Positions 11,925-23,748 of a stretch of 64,000 nucleotides of DNA are shown here, piece after piece. The stretch's first letter is position 1. Every line of letters starts with the position of its first letter. The position numbers were made by a program, and so were the translations under genes. Origin of the DNA: Euonymus europaeus (lineage: Eukaryota > Streptophyta > Magnoliopsida > Celastrales > Celastraceae); the NCBI GenBank assembly GCA_963580455.1, contig OY756972.1, positions 2,805,001 through 2,869,000 of the forward strand. The letters run 5' to 3'. The notes under the pieces are model-generated. The model made no database searches. It worked only from the letters and a program-made list of their open reading frames with translations, and was not told where the DNA came from.

Positions 11925-13751
11925 TCACCTTTGCCAAGCCATCTTCAAACCATTAGAAGTTTGATTCCCAAACCACGTTTGTGTCAACTTCTTCAACCTT
12001 TCATCTCTAACTTCACAAAACTTATGGGCCCACCCTTTAGGCTCAATGGGCTCAAACCCCAATCCCGGAGTCCGGTCCTTTGACTTGGGGTTGGAGGCTT
12101 TTGTCCAATCCACCACATAAGCCGATACCCTCCTCCTGAACTTGGACTTGAATTCCGGCCACGCTTGGTACTTGTAATGGTTCACCACTGCAGCCTCCAT
12201 ACTCACCTGCTTGCTTCTGTAATTCTCCTTCAACCCAAAATGATGTATCACATTAAGCAACGAATGATCAATTGCGTCCAACAGCACAATTGATTTGTGC
12301 CTGTTCTCCTCCAGCCTGCGACATGTATACCCTTGTGTGACCCCCTCAATCGGATGTTGTTTCTGATCCGACGGTCCAAATTCGTTACAACTAAACGAGA
12401 CTTGCCCGATCTGCTGGTGATGGTGATGATTCGGTGATGGTGATGCTTTTGTGGTATCTGGTAACAAGGACTTGAGCATTTGATCTGAAGGTTTCTCTGA
12501 ATTACTCCATTTTGGACCAAAAATGAATTCGTCAACATCGACATACATCATCCAAGTACAGGAATCGTTAGCGTAGACAGCCCCATGAGAGAAACCAGCT
12601 TCCTGCGTCTTTGGCCAAATCCATAGAAGAGTTTCGATGTCATAACCCTCTCGATTAAGATCCATAACGATTGTCTGCAAGTCATCGTCGCTGTTGTTAT
12701 CGTATAATATGAACCGCTCCACACCAATTTTTGAGTTGTACGTAACCCACTCCCTTAAGAACTTGGCCACGTTGTACACCATTGTGCATGCGCACAATAA
12801 GGACTTTCTCCTAGGGAGTGCTATTGTGATCGGGGGAGTGTAGTACACAATAGAGGGGACCACCAGGTTTTCCCCAGATATTTCGAGGGAGATTTTGAGT
12901 CTCTCATCATCCCCGCCATAATCGACCCCCGTTAAGTTCGGGTGCAGACACCGGAACACCTCTTGCGTGGAGCTCGTAACGGCCGTTTTCACGCCGTTAT
13001 TCCCGAACACGCACTTGAACTCGCTGGGAGACCTGTTGGTGCCTTGACGGTTATTCACGCCCTTCACGAATAACACGACGTCGTCTTTGGTCGAAAACGA
13101 CTCGTATGCCATGAAGCTCCACCTGATCATCATCGGCGCCGTCTCAGAAGGCTTTTCCTTCCCTGGAGATCTCTTCAATAACACCGATTGCAAGAACTTC
13201 TTCCGGCGGCGCGCGTTCTCCGGAAACACGCACTTGAACGTTGTCTGGTTCGTAGACGGGAAGACCCCGGCGAAAACCGCTTTTGAAGTCGCGCTGTTCG
13301 CGTAAAGACACCATAGACTCTCTCCCGAATCTACAACAATCCCCGGAGGCACAATCATCAGAACCTCCCAATCCGGCAATAGAATCGAAACCGACTCGAC
13401 GGAGCTATCTTTGACCACCGACACCGGAGACACGCGACGATTCAATATTCGGCCGGTAAACTCCTCAACATTCTCCGTAATCGCGTGGCTGGAAGGATCC
13501 GTGATCTTAGGTCTGGTTGGCGGGAAATTTAGGTTTGTCTGGTAGTTTACATCGGCCGAGCCATAGAAGGAGACGGAGATGAAGGCGAATAGAGAAAGGA
13601 AGGCGAAGACACAGACCTTTGAATTGGCTCTGCGACCCATCGTTTCCACCATAAAGACGAAATTTCCCTTGGCGAGGCCTGGTGGTGAAGAGAGAGATTT
13701 CTTTGCAGTTGCCATGGACGGGGATTCATGGAAGCTCTCACAGGCTCTCAT
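11925..13751 (-). CDS. Glycosyltransferase family 92 (DUF23) protein, Golgi type II
   Basis: A single intron-less frame of 608 codons. It has the layout of a Golgi type II enzyme: a short cytosolic head, one membrane anchor at about residues 46-64 (CVFAFLSLFAFISVSFYG), a stem, and a lumenal GT92 domain. The domain shows CACTMVYNVAKFLREWV, then ERFILYDNNSDDD, then a metal/sugar-nucleotide DxD-type motif near residue 405 (MMYVDVDEFIF), and a C-terminal region ending FCEVRDERLKKLTQTW. The first ATG gives the longest product; M13 or M34 would still keep the membrane anchor. It resembles the uncharacterised At1g27200 group more than the shorter galactan synthases (GALS) of the same family, so galactosyl transfer is possible but unproven. 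The 5' coding half is markedly more GC-rich than its surroundings. Confidence 0.88.
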   Translation of the reverse strand: MRACESFHESPSMATAKKSLSSPPGLAKGNFVFMVETMGRRANSKVCVFAFLSLFAFISVSFYGSADVNYQTNLNFPPTRPKITDPSSHAITENVEEFTGRILNRRVSPVSVVKDSSVESVSILLPDWEVLMIVPPGIVVDSGESLWCLYANSATSKAVFAGVFPSTNQTTFKCVFPENARRRKKFLQSVLLKRSPGKEKPSETAPMMIRWSFMAYESFSTKDDVVLFVKGVNNRQGTNRSPSEFKCVFGNNGVKTAVTSSTQEVFRCLHPNLTGVDYGGDDERLKISLEISGENLVVPSIVYYTPPITIALPRRKSLLCACTMVYNVAKFLREWVTYNSKIGVERFILYDNNSDDDLQTIVMDLNREGYDIETLLWIWPKTQEAGFSHGAVYANDSCTWMMYVDVDEFIFGPKWSNSEKPSDQMLKSLLPDTTKASPSPNHHHHQQIGQVSFSCNEFGPSDQKQHPIEGVTQGYTCRRLEENRHKSIVLLDAIDHSLLNVIHHFGLKENYRSKQVSMEAAVVNHYKYQAWPEFKSKFRRRVSAYVVDWTKASNPKSKDRTPGLGFEPIEPKGWAHKFCEVRDERLKKLTQTWFGNQTSNGLKMAWQR

Positions 13752-14825
13752 GAGGAAACTTGCGTGTTTGTATAAACTTTTTTATGGGGATTTTAAAATA
13801 CGAATTCGAAAAGATTTCTAAGTAACGTCAATTGTGGTTTGTTGGCGGCTGCAGTAAAATTTTCAACTTGTAATATATATATTTTTTATGAAATCTTTTA
13901 TTTTAGTTTAAAAATTATGAATGTGTTTTTATTTAAATTATGAATTTAACAATATATAATATTATTTATTCCAATCAAAAATCAAGTGAAAAAAATGAAA
14001 GAAATTGAACTGTTGATCAATATAAGCTCAATCTATTTATTTTTATTTGATAAAAAAATCGTTTGATTCTAAACTTAATAAAAATATATTCATAATTTTA
14101 AAAAGTACAATAAAGTTTTAAATGACTGTAAAATCATTACAGTGGATTCGCTGTAAAACTTTTAGGGCAAACCCAGCAACCCTCAAATTTTGGAACAATG
14201 TTGCATCATCTCGGGATTTTTATAAATAATAATAATAAAACAAGGACACGTCACTTCAATTATTGATTATTACAATTTAAATATTTTGCTTCACAATAAT
14301 TTTATTGATGTTATTATATTACTTAGAAACTTGTTTTGTTCATGTCAATAAATAAGTGACTTGACTTTTTGTAATAAAAATAGGACTCTGTATTGATTTT
14401 GGTGTAAATTTAATTGAGACGATATACAATAGAGAAAAGTTTTTATTTGACTAAAATGGGAGAAAGAAATATATAGGGATATGTGTTTTTTATAGACTTT
14501 TTTTTTATATAGACAAATATGGGAGACTACTTTTTTGTGTAATAGAGGTAGGATCCTAAAATAAATTTAGTGGTGACATTTGTATGTCCCCACCATGGTC
14601 GTCCTTAGTTTGGTTTTTCTTTTATCTTTTCTCTGGTTTTTTTAGATCTAGAATGGTCGTTTAATAAGATTTTGTAAAAACATTACAATCAATTCGTATA
14701 ATTTTTTCAATTCAAATCGAACCAACCAAATTTAGGAAATCAAAATTATTAATTTTATTTATCGTTTTCGTGAGAAATCAAATCTTAATTATAGTGTAAA
14801 ACTTTAATTAACCACTAGGATGATA

Positions 14826-14930
14826 GCGTAATAGTGAATATCTCTGGGACAAACCATAAGGATTCAAAAAATTTGAGTTCAATTGTCACGGTAAGAAATA
14901 CTCTTGTGGTTAGCTATTGAGTTTTAAACA
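14826..14930 (+). mobile_element. Degraded tRNA-SINE-like relic
   Basis: GATAGCGTAATAGTG (A-box-like) is followed about 50 bases later by GAGTTCAATTGTC (B-box-like). The match is partial and the ends are unclear. Confidence 0.3.
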
Positions 14931-15929
14931 AACTTATTTGATAACCCGAGTTTAGACGCATATCAAATGTTCAAAAATATATGATGTCGTTCTCGAAATC
15001 TCGAGTATGAAAAAATAACAAGTATACAATACGACCTTAATGGCGGATCATATTTTTGTTTGCGTATGATTGGATGCATGTTACCATCTTATGTGGAGTG
15101 TGTGGACTAAGCCTTCGCGGATGTGGCCCTTAATTTGTTTAATTTTGTTTCACATATATTCTATAAGATTATTCTTTAGACAAATCACATGTACTAATTT
15201 CCTTAAAAGTTAACATTAGCTCCACGCCAATCCACCCGCTGGCCATGGTCTTCTTACCAAACAATATGGCAACATCAAGGTTTTGACAAATATTAAGGAC
15301 AATTTTTATTCCTGTTTAAGACAAGGAATATACTATTTTATTATTTATTGCCATATAAAGAAACAAAATTACTTGTTGCCGTATTAATTTATTTTCATCG
15401 AATTTGATCCCCCAGTGGTCACCAAACCCAAAAAATAATATTATTGATGATTTTCCTCAATATATCTATCCCTTTTAATTGACAATAAATGCGACCTTAA
15501 TTTGGATTAACAGTATCAAGGGGCGAAAATTGGCTCTAATCCATTGATAGTAATTAATTTCCAATTAATGCCCATTATATTCACAGTGCCAACTGTTTAT
15601 ATATATCCCAGACAATTGACTATAAAATACAATTTATTATAATTCATTTTAAAACACATTTTCTGTAATAATAATATATATCCTTCAGGTATATTAATAA
15701 TAATTTATAATAATAATAATTTATACCTTACAGATGGATTTTTTTTTTTGGCTGGTTGAAAAAAAGAAAGAATAAAAAAACATGATTATGATGGCTTGTG
15801 AAGATTGCAAAGCTCGGCCTTTGCATGCATGCACGTGTTGTATGTTTGGGGATCGAAGCTTACCTTTTCGCACGTGGCTGTCCACCTCGTTTTGTGAATT
15901 TTTTTGGTCATCGTTTCAACGGACAAGGG

Positions 15930-16262
15930 ACGGTCCGGTCACCGGTGTTAAAAAATATTGGACTCAATCGGTGCATTAATTTGATGTATAATTTTTTTTA
16001 AAAATGATTATTGTTTTTTTGTGTTAGAAATAAAAATTAAATCTATTAAGATTTAAAATCGAATGTTTAAGTTTATATATAAGATTTAAGAATTTTCATG
16101 CATTTTTTAGAATGATTTTAATTTTTATTTGAAATATAAAAAAAAAATCAATAGATTCATCACACCGAATACTACACATTATCAAATTTTCAAATTCAAC
16201 GAAAATTGGTACACACGGCTGCATCCGGTATTTTTTTAACACTGGACCCACCCGCCCCGATT
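15930..16262. repeat. Imperfect inverted repeat, possible decayed MITE
   Basis: GGTCACCGGTGTTAAAAAAT near 15937 recurs as a reverse complement, GTATTTTTTTAACACTGGACC, near 16229. Similarity extends loosely outward and inward. The arms are diverged and no target duplication is visible. Confidence 0.35.
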
Positions 16263-16964
16263 CCATTTCAAAAGCCTCGGTTGTTATGCCTTGCAATCAA
16301 AAGCCTCGGTTGGCATGCCTTGCAAGCACGTCCAGATTTGAAAATGCCAAAGAAAATATGATAGCTGATTAAAAGATTTCTTAATTACGTTCTTAACTCG
16401 TAAACCTGCAATATTTGGTAGAGGGAGAATTAAATACTCACGGTTTCTCTTGTGGGGCTGGGCCCAAAAATGTGTGGTCACCGCCAACTCTTTGTCCAAT
16501 TTAATTGGAGAAGGCTACTTTGGTTGGGCAGGGCCAAGCCCATAATTAATTGGTCTTTGTCTTTATAATCCCGGTTAATTTTCATTGGAAATCGGCAGTA
16601 TTAGTGTAGAGACAAATTGTGAAAGCCTTTGAGGTACCTCCAATGGCAGATTATATGTCTCCTTCTAATTGCAGGACGTGACGTCACTTGATTTGCTTAG
16701 CAACTTGGTCCAGGAGACGAGATGCTCGGAGAAGACAATACTGTTGATTTTTCAAAGTTACATCACCCCACTCTCTCTAAATTATATTTGCACTCCAAAC
16801 TCAGGTGTGCAAGCGACATTATTGTCTTCGAAGGTCTAAATAGACATTAAAAGTGACTTCAATATCTCATTATCAGTCTTCAAATTATTGCTGCTAATCG
16901 TCGATGATTTCTATCCATGCCAATAAAAAACTGAGGAAAAGGAGATCTTCTTTGACTGTCAGTC

Positions 16965-17110
16965 AAATCAATTGGGTGATCGTTCGGTTGGTAATCTTTT
17001 TGGAGTCCAACATATGAAATCGAGAGATTCTGAGTTTAATTCTCCTTAATATTATTGTGATCGCATGCTAAGTTTTGGCCCAATATATTATGTCATTAGG
17101 TAAGAAATTT
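16965..17110 (+). mobile_element. Degraded tRNA-SINE-like relic
   Basis: GATCGTTCGGTTGG (A-box-like, about 16978) and GAGTTTAATTCTCC (B-box-like, about 17031) have tRNA-like spacing. The following tail reads like the body of a plant SINE. The boundaries are not defined. Confidence 0.4.
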
Positions 17111-18934
17111 TTGTGCACATAGGTTTGACGACTCGGTTTAGACCAATATTGAGTATTCAAAAGACAACTCGTATAGTATAATTCTCGATTACCAAAAAGA
17201 AAAATATAAAACTGTCAATCATTGGTTGGCTTTGGTAAATACGAATAGACGTATATATTATACACAAGGCGGAGGAAAGGGGCGTTGGAAACAAAATACT
17301 CACAGAACATACAAGAAAAATAGCTTCAAAAATATTCTTATCTGACTGATATGATAACCAGAACAAGATCTATGTATTCTACTTATTGAATCATACTTTT
17401 GAGATCTCTCATTTTTTATCCTGAATATTCCAATAAGATAATCATATTGGAACTCTTTATTTAATCATGGATACAAAAAAATTAAAAACGTTTTTCCTAA
17501 CACAATTGATATTTTCACCTCACAATTGGTATTTTTACCCCCATAATTATTTTTTATTTATTTTAAAATAATCACCTAATTAAAATAATCAGTAAACATT
17601 CACACTCATAAAGGTGGCTAAATCGATAGATTTTTTGGGTTTGTACTTTGTTCAATTGATAGCATACTTGGCAAGAAATGACCTCTCGATTAAAATTTAA
17701 TAAATATTGTTATTTAATTATTTTTTTATATTTTTTTCGAAAAAGAGAATTTTCTTACTTTTTTAATGTGAAAAATGTATGGTTATTATAGTCTTTTACG
17801 GATTCAATAGTTGACCAATGTAAATAATGGCAAGGAAGTCGTCCCGGGTTTAAAGAAAAAAGTATGGGAAACACAAGTGAAAGAGAATAGCATGGACCCA
17901 GCACCTCGGTCATTGGCTCAAGGTTATTACTTTATTGCCCCTGTTGAAAGTTACACAGAAGACGCGAGGACTTTTATATATAATAATAATTATTATGATT
18001 ATATAAACGAAACTTGTATCTCCATCGGTCATAAAATAAATTATTATTTTTTGTCTCACATCTTCTTTATATCAATACATTTATAAATGTATTATTATAA
18101 TAAATAAAGCTTTCGCTTTTTATAACAAAGACAAGCATATGTAAATGCTATACTACTTGCGGATTTCTTTTTTAACCATCCGATCAAATCAACGAGTCTC
18201 ATTAAAACCCATTAATATAGGTGAAGTTTCCTCGATCGACATCTCTCAGTACTCCTCTTCTCCTTTCACTGTTCGAAGTCACGATTTGGACATCATGATC
18301 TGGAGTTTGCGATTGAGGGTCTGTTCAAGTTGCCCTGCAAAGAAAAAAAAAATCAATGGTGTATTTCATCAATTTGAGCCGAGTCTCTCATTTTCGTGGA
18401 GTTCCCGGATGATGAGGAAGAAAGATGACTTGGGTGTACTATCATAAATAGGCCTAAAAATTTTGCTAGGGTGTTGCCTTCAAATCCTATCAAACTTTTC
18501 TAACGGATCAAAGTGAAATTGTTAAGTAGTAGCCTAGTCCAACATAATATCATGGCTACTCCCCTGATTATACATGGATTGTCTTGCTTAACAAGACATG
18601 TAATGCACGTAAATTCTTTTACTTTAAAGTAATTGAATGCCAGCTTTTACTTAATAAATTTTTATTACTATTATTTGAGAACACTGTGAGTTCTTAGTAA
18701 AAAAGCATCATCACAAATTCCCAATCAATATATTACACAAAACACATACACTTGTAAGTTTTAACAATACATCAGTCAGGCAAAGCGGTCCACGTTCACG
18801 CAACCACATTACAATGTCAATTAAAGGAATTTTATGGATTGGTATGTCCACTTCTGCTATGAATATATACTTTAACGCTGAATGAAGAACTCTGATTTCT
18901 CATTACCACAACCAAATATGCGTAGAGATAACAA

Positions 18935-19025
18935 TTTTACATTAGTCTAGTTGATTATCTCGTTGAATTTAAATGCGGGCTGTGCACTTGAGATCTCGCA
19001 TTCGACATCTCTTTGAAATTTAGTT
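18935..19025 (+). mobile_element. Degraded tRNA-SINE-like relic
   Basis: TAGTCTAGTTGA (A-box-like) and GCATTCGACATCTC (B-box-like) lie about 50 bases apart. Weak but similar in layout to the other SINE-like relics in this gap. Confidence 0.3.
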
Positions 19026-19963
19026 TCTTAAAAATTTACGTACTTTGAAAATGGGTTCGGGCCCAAGCATGAGAGAATATAAGACCCTATTTTATCTCAC
19101 ATAGACTTGGAGCCTCTCGATCATAAGCCCGGTCTTAAGCATATGTCGTCGTGGAATGAACTGTGGCAGCAAGACCGAGTTTAAATTCAACCCAACTATT
19201 CCAAGGACACGTTGAGCCGTGATCTCCCGGTAAAAGGAAAAAGATTGCACCTAATTCCTTGATCCTTCAATATCAATTTGTTTTTATGTGTCAGCATCGT
19301 CAATGTTTTCAATTACATCCTTACTTTCCATATTTAGGTATAGTTCATTCTGCAAAATTAAAGTCCCGTGACCAATTTTGTTTGTTTAAGCCAACTTTTC
19401 TTCATAGAGAAAGTCCTCCTTTGTTTGAAACCTTACCTTAACAAGCAAAATCATTAAAACATAATCTTCAGAATTGAGAAGTGTATTTTATTATAGATCC
19501 GACCCGACTTGGCCCGATACAGACTGAAAATGGATTATACAGGTCATTATCGGGATACAGTTCGATATTAACTGTGATCGAGGGGAAGTGACGATCGGTG
19601 TCAAAACAGCAAAATCCAGCTACCACCAAGGGTAAGAGCGTAAAATCGGACCATCGTCCAGCCGGAACGTTTATATCTTCGAATCCAACGGGAGCAAAGT
19701 CTGCAAAGACAAGAGGGGAGAGAGCGGCTGCCCTACGGAGTGGTGAGAGTGAGTTGAAAAGGAAAGAAAGGAGAGCGACTTCTGCACAACAATGCATTAA
19801 ATCCAACAAATAAAATCCACGAAAGGGAGAAAAAATAATTTTGAGGCAAAAAAGGCCCACCCACATCATCATCATTTACTGTTCATCAAGACACCGTTGA
19901 GTCTGCCGCTTTATTAGTGTCTGTTCTGGTTCTCTCTGACCATATTTAGGACAAACCCCACCC

Positions 19964-19995
19964 AGCCTCTCTCTCTCTCTTGCCCCTCCCCTTCC
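19964..19995 (+). repeat. CT-rich tract upstream of the kinase gene
   Basis: A CT microsatellite followed by a C/T-rich stretch, about 370 bases before the kinase ATG. This is typical of a plant core promoter or 5' leader. Confidence 0.55.
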
Positions 19996-20357
19996 TCCCA
20001 TCTCTACCTATCTATCTGCCTAGAGCTGTATGTAATTCAATCCAATTTGTTTTGTCTTTTTCTCTGTGGAGGTTTTTTTTGGTGGGTGGGTTGTATGTAT
20101 GTGTGTATGTAGATACATATGGAGATGGGTTTGTAAGGAGTGCTTGGTTTTTGGGTTTTGCGGGTATTTCGGCTTGCTACGCGGATTGAGGTCTTAAAAA
20201 GACTTGCATTGTGTTTTTACCCTTTCTAGGGTTCTTTGATCTCTCTCCACGTTCGGAGATAAGAATTCGAAGCCCTTCCCTCTCATCTTTCTCTCTCGTA
20301 ATGGATTAGACTGTTTATTTTTCTAGGTTAATTTGATTCCATTAAGAGAGAGAGGAA

Positions 20358-23300
20358 ATGAGTTGCTTTTCCTGCTTAACTCCACATCGAAAGGATATAA
20401 AGGTCGATATTGAAAGTGGGTCTCGTTGGGGTTCGCGTGATTCTGTTGGTTCGGCTTTTTATCTCCTTTCACGATTCATTGAAATGGGTGGTCGTGTTTT
20501 CGTTTGTTTATATTGATTTGTGGATTTTGCTGTCGCAGGGAGTGGAAAAGGAAAGTCTAAGGATGTAAGTGGCGGTAAGGATTTTTTGTTCCTTTCATAT
20601 ATACCGTAACGTGTGAGAAAATGTAGCAGTTGTGGAATTTATTTCTTCTTGTATAATTAAGTTTTTGATCTGGTAGAAAATGAAAAGTTGAATGGGAATG
20701 GCCATGGCAAAAATAGCAATCAAACAAACGATGGTGCTGCGCGCAGCTTCACATTTCGTGAGCTTGCAACGGCGACAAGGAACTTCAGGGAGGCCAATTT
20801 GATTGGTGAAGGGGGTTTTGGAAGGGTTTACAAAGGTCGATTGGAATCTGGCCAGGCAATCTTCAACTTTTATCACTTTTTAATTCCTGCATGTGCATGG
20901 TGCATGATGCATGATGCTCTCGATTAATTCTGGCTTTGTGGGAATGTATATGGATCATGTTTACTGTTGATTCCCTCAATATATGATACATCACTGCTCT
21001 GTGGAAGCTAGTCCGCGAATGTATGTAATACCATTAAATGGAAGAATACTCTGTCATGAGTATGTTTTGTAAGGTTCTCATTTGTCAGGTAGTTGCTTTG
21101 CTGGTGTTTTCAGATTGTCGTTTTAGAATGTAAATAATGCCCCTTTATATGGAATAGATTCAGTTGTACATTTGATGATGTTTGCATTGATTGTGGTGTA
21201 ACATGTACAACACATCTCTAGATTGGAATTTGGAAAGTTCATAATGTCTTTTGATGAGAGAAGAATTTTTGCATCGATTTTTCATTCTATTATATTTTTG
21301 TTGATAGCTTTTATATATGGCTGGTTCTTGAAAGTGTAGTTTGTGAATTTTGGTAATTCTTCTGTCATAATAATATATTGTTGCCATTTGTCTTTTTCCA
21401 TAATTGAAATGTTTGAGATTATGATTCTCAGTTTATTTTACTGTCCAGGTTGTTGCCATCAAACAACTTAATCATGATGGTCTTCAAGGGTTTCAGGAAT
21501 TTATCGTAGAGGTTCTAATGTTGAGCCTCTTGCACCATGTTAACCTTGTCACTTTGATTGGCTACTGCACAACTGGGGATCAAAGACTATTGGTCTACGA
21601 ATACATGCCAATGGGTAGTTTGGAAGATCATCTTTTTGGTAAGCTTCTCAAGCATTTTTTAGCTGAATTTTTCTTTCTTGCTGAAAAATAAACAGAAATA
21701 GATGCTTGAGAGTCGAGATATAGCTTATTTCTATTGGAGGCAAATTGTACCAAATATGTCCTAAGTTTCTATGTTCCATTCTGAGTATTGATTTTGCTAG
21801 ACATGTTAAACTTGGATTTATGTAATGCTAGTAGTATTGGCATCACATAGATGTCTGATTGGAACAGTCTATTATGGTCGTCTTTATGAGTAATTTGATA
21901 TGCACCAAATATGCCTTCTGAAAATAAGTTATTAAATTAGCGGAAGATTATAGATGGTCTCTCATTTAAACTTACTTTGCAAGGCATAGGAAACCTGGAT
22001 TTTTAATCCTTCTAGAACTTTAAGAAAAAGGCATCATGCTTTTTCTTTTTTTCATCACCATGTATTAATTGCTTCAAGCACATGCCCGGTTAGGATTGTC
22101 TTTATTAGAGGGTTTTAGTTAAATGGACTTCATAGTTTTAAAACTCAAACTCTTACGCTCTTCAAAGCTGAACCATCAACTAATATACATAATTCGAGCC
22201 AGGCCACTGATTCGGGACCCCATCTAAACGTAGTGATGGATGGGCAAGCAGCTCAGTGATTGCTTAGGTTGGCCAAATGTATGAGAATCATTGAGGTAGG
22301 GTAAAAAATATGCATTCTTACTGATTTGGGACCCCATCTAAACGTAGTGATCGATGGGCAAGCAGCTCGGTGATTGCTTAGGTTGGCCAAATGTATGAGA
22401 ATCATTGAGGTAGGGTAAAAAATATGCATTCTTAACCCTTGCTAGCAAACAGTTATTGTGTATTGGTGGTGTTTCAATTTCTTCTTTAATATAAGATAAG
22501 AATAAATTGTAATGATTTCTGAATTACGTAACTCTAGTTTGTTTCCTTCTTACAATCCCACAACTCTGGGGGAGATTTTTTTTTTACAATCTGTTTCTAT
22601 TTTAATGTGGAAATGGAGCTTATGATTAGGAGATTATGTATATCCCCTTTTGTTCTGAAGCACTGTTTTTGAATGTTGATTACCGTTTTCATTGTGATAA
22701 TACTGTAAATTCATTTTGATCATGGGATTGCTTAATTTCATTTTGTTTGGTGTTTCATGTGTGAAAGGTTGTTTGCTTTGGTTTGGAATTTGTTGGCACT
22801 AATTATTAAATTCTTTGTTAAATTTGCTAATCGAAGCACCTAAACAAACTATCATTCTTCTTTATGCTGCAATGTAATCTTCTAATGTCCTGATTGCATG
22901 AAAAAGGAAATCATTTCAACATTATTGTCAGCAATCGTATTTTTAATTTAGTACCGTTTTTTCCTCAGATCTAGACCCAGACAAAGAGCCACTGGATTGG
23001 AACACTCGCATAAAGATTGCAGTTGGTGCTGCCCGTGGTCTCGAGTATCTGCATTGTAAAGCAAACCCACCTGTTATCTACCGCGACTTGAAATCTGCAA
23101 ATATTTTGCTAGATAATGACTTCAGTCCAAAATTATCAGATTTTGGACTTGCAAAACTGGGACCTGTTGGCGACAACACACACGTTTCAACCAGAGTCAT
23201 GGGAACATATGGATATTGTGCCCCCGAGTATGCAATGAGTGGCAAATTGACTGTCAAATCTGATATTTATAGCTTTGGCGTGGTTCTTTTGGAGTTAATA

Positions 23301-23748
23301 ACGGGGCGGAAGGCCATTGATTTGTCTAGAAGACAACAAGAGCAAAACCTGGTTAGTTGGGTGAGTAAGAGTTTCACGCTTCTCATTTATTTGCTTTATA
23401 ATGGTTAAAATAGTAAAAAATATATATATATAATTTTTTTTTTGAGTCAAACTCTAGGTTCTTATTATGCCATCTGTTTTTTTTTTCCACTGGTTCTAGT
23501 CTCGTCCATTGTTGAAGGATCAGAAGAAATTCCCTCAATTGGTCGATCCTCTGCTGCAAGGGCGGTACCCTCGCCGTTGTGTAAACTATGCAATTGCTAT
23601 TACTGCGATGTGTCTAAATGAGGAACAAAATTTCCGCCCCTTTATTGGTGACATTCTTGTGGCACTTGAATATTTGGCTTCTCAGTGTCGCAACTATGAA
23701 GCACGAGTCCACAATACCGTGTCACCATCTACCTTGCAACAAAAGTGA
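20358..23748 (+). CDS. Receptor-like cytoplasmic kinase, RLCK-VII (PBL) family
   Basis: Six exons: 20358-20415, 20539-20574, 20677-20855, 21449-21638, 22969-23360 and 23500-23748, giving 367 residues. The N-terminus MSCFSC has cysteines suited to palmitoylation but no glycine at position 2. A Ser/Asn-rich linker leads to a complete kinase domain: glycine loop [11 protein letters not shown] (about residues 72-82), ATP lysine K96 in VAIKQL, catalytic loop IYRDLKSAN (D194), and DFG at D212. The activation segment contains [16 protein letters not shown]. Family members sit at the plasma membrane and relay signals from receptor kinases in immunity or stress. The junction after exon 3 uses GC rather than GT as donor. 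Neighbour order suggests the PBL21/PBL22 (ASG5) subgroup. The short exons 1 and 2 are the least certain part of the model. Confidence 0.87.
22207..22434. repeat. 114-bp tandem duplication in a kinase intron
   Basis: Copies at 22207-22320 and 22321-22434 differ at only about three positions. Both lie within intron 4 (21639-22968). Confidence 0.9.

Larger units (their letters stand above)
13752..19960. other. 6.2-kb AT-rich intergenic region
   Basis: No protein-coding gene is supported. The region holds degraded tRNA-SINE-like pieces, an imperfect inverted repeat (about 15930-16262), AT microsatellites (for example AAT repeats near 15690-15725) and, at the right end, the promoter of the kinase gene. 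Open frames at 17811-18086, 18145-18447 and 19468-19875 lack any family signal or splice context. Confidence 0.55.

Noticed and set aside
17811..18447. Two open frames of 91 and 100 codons
   Set aside because: Composition like surrounding AT-rich DNA, no homology and no splice context.
19468..19875. 135-residue minus-strand open frame before the kinase gene
   Set aside because: No family resemblance, overlapping frames on both strands, and located in the kinase promoter region.
20856..20927. Kinase exon 3 reading through to a stop at 20927
   Set aside because: The tail is unrelated to kinases; a GC-AG splice restores the full domain.
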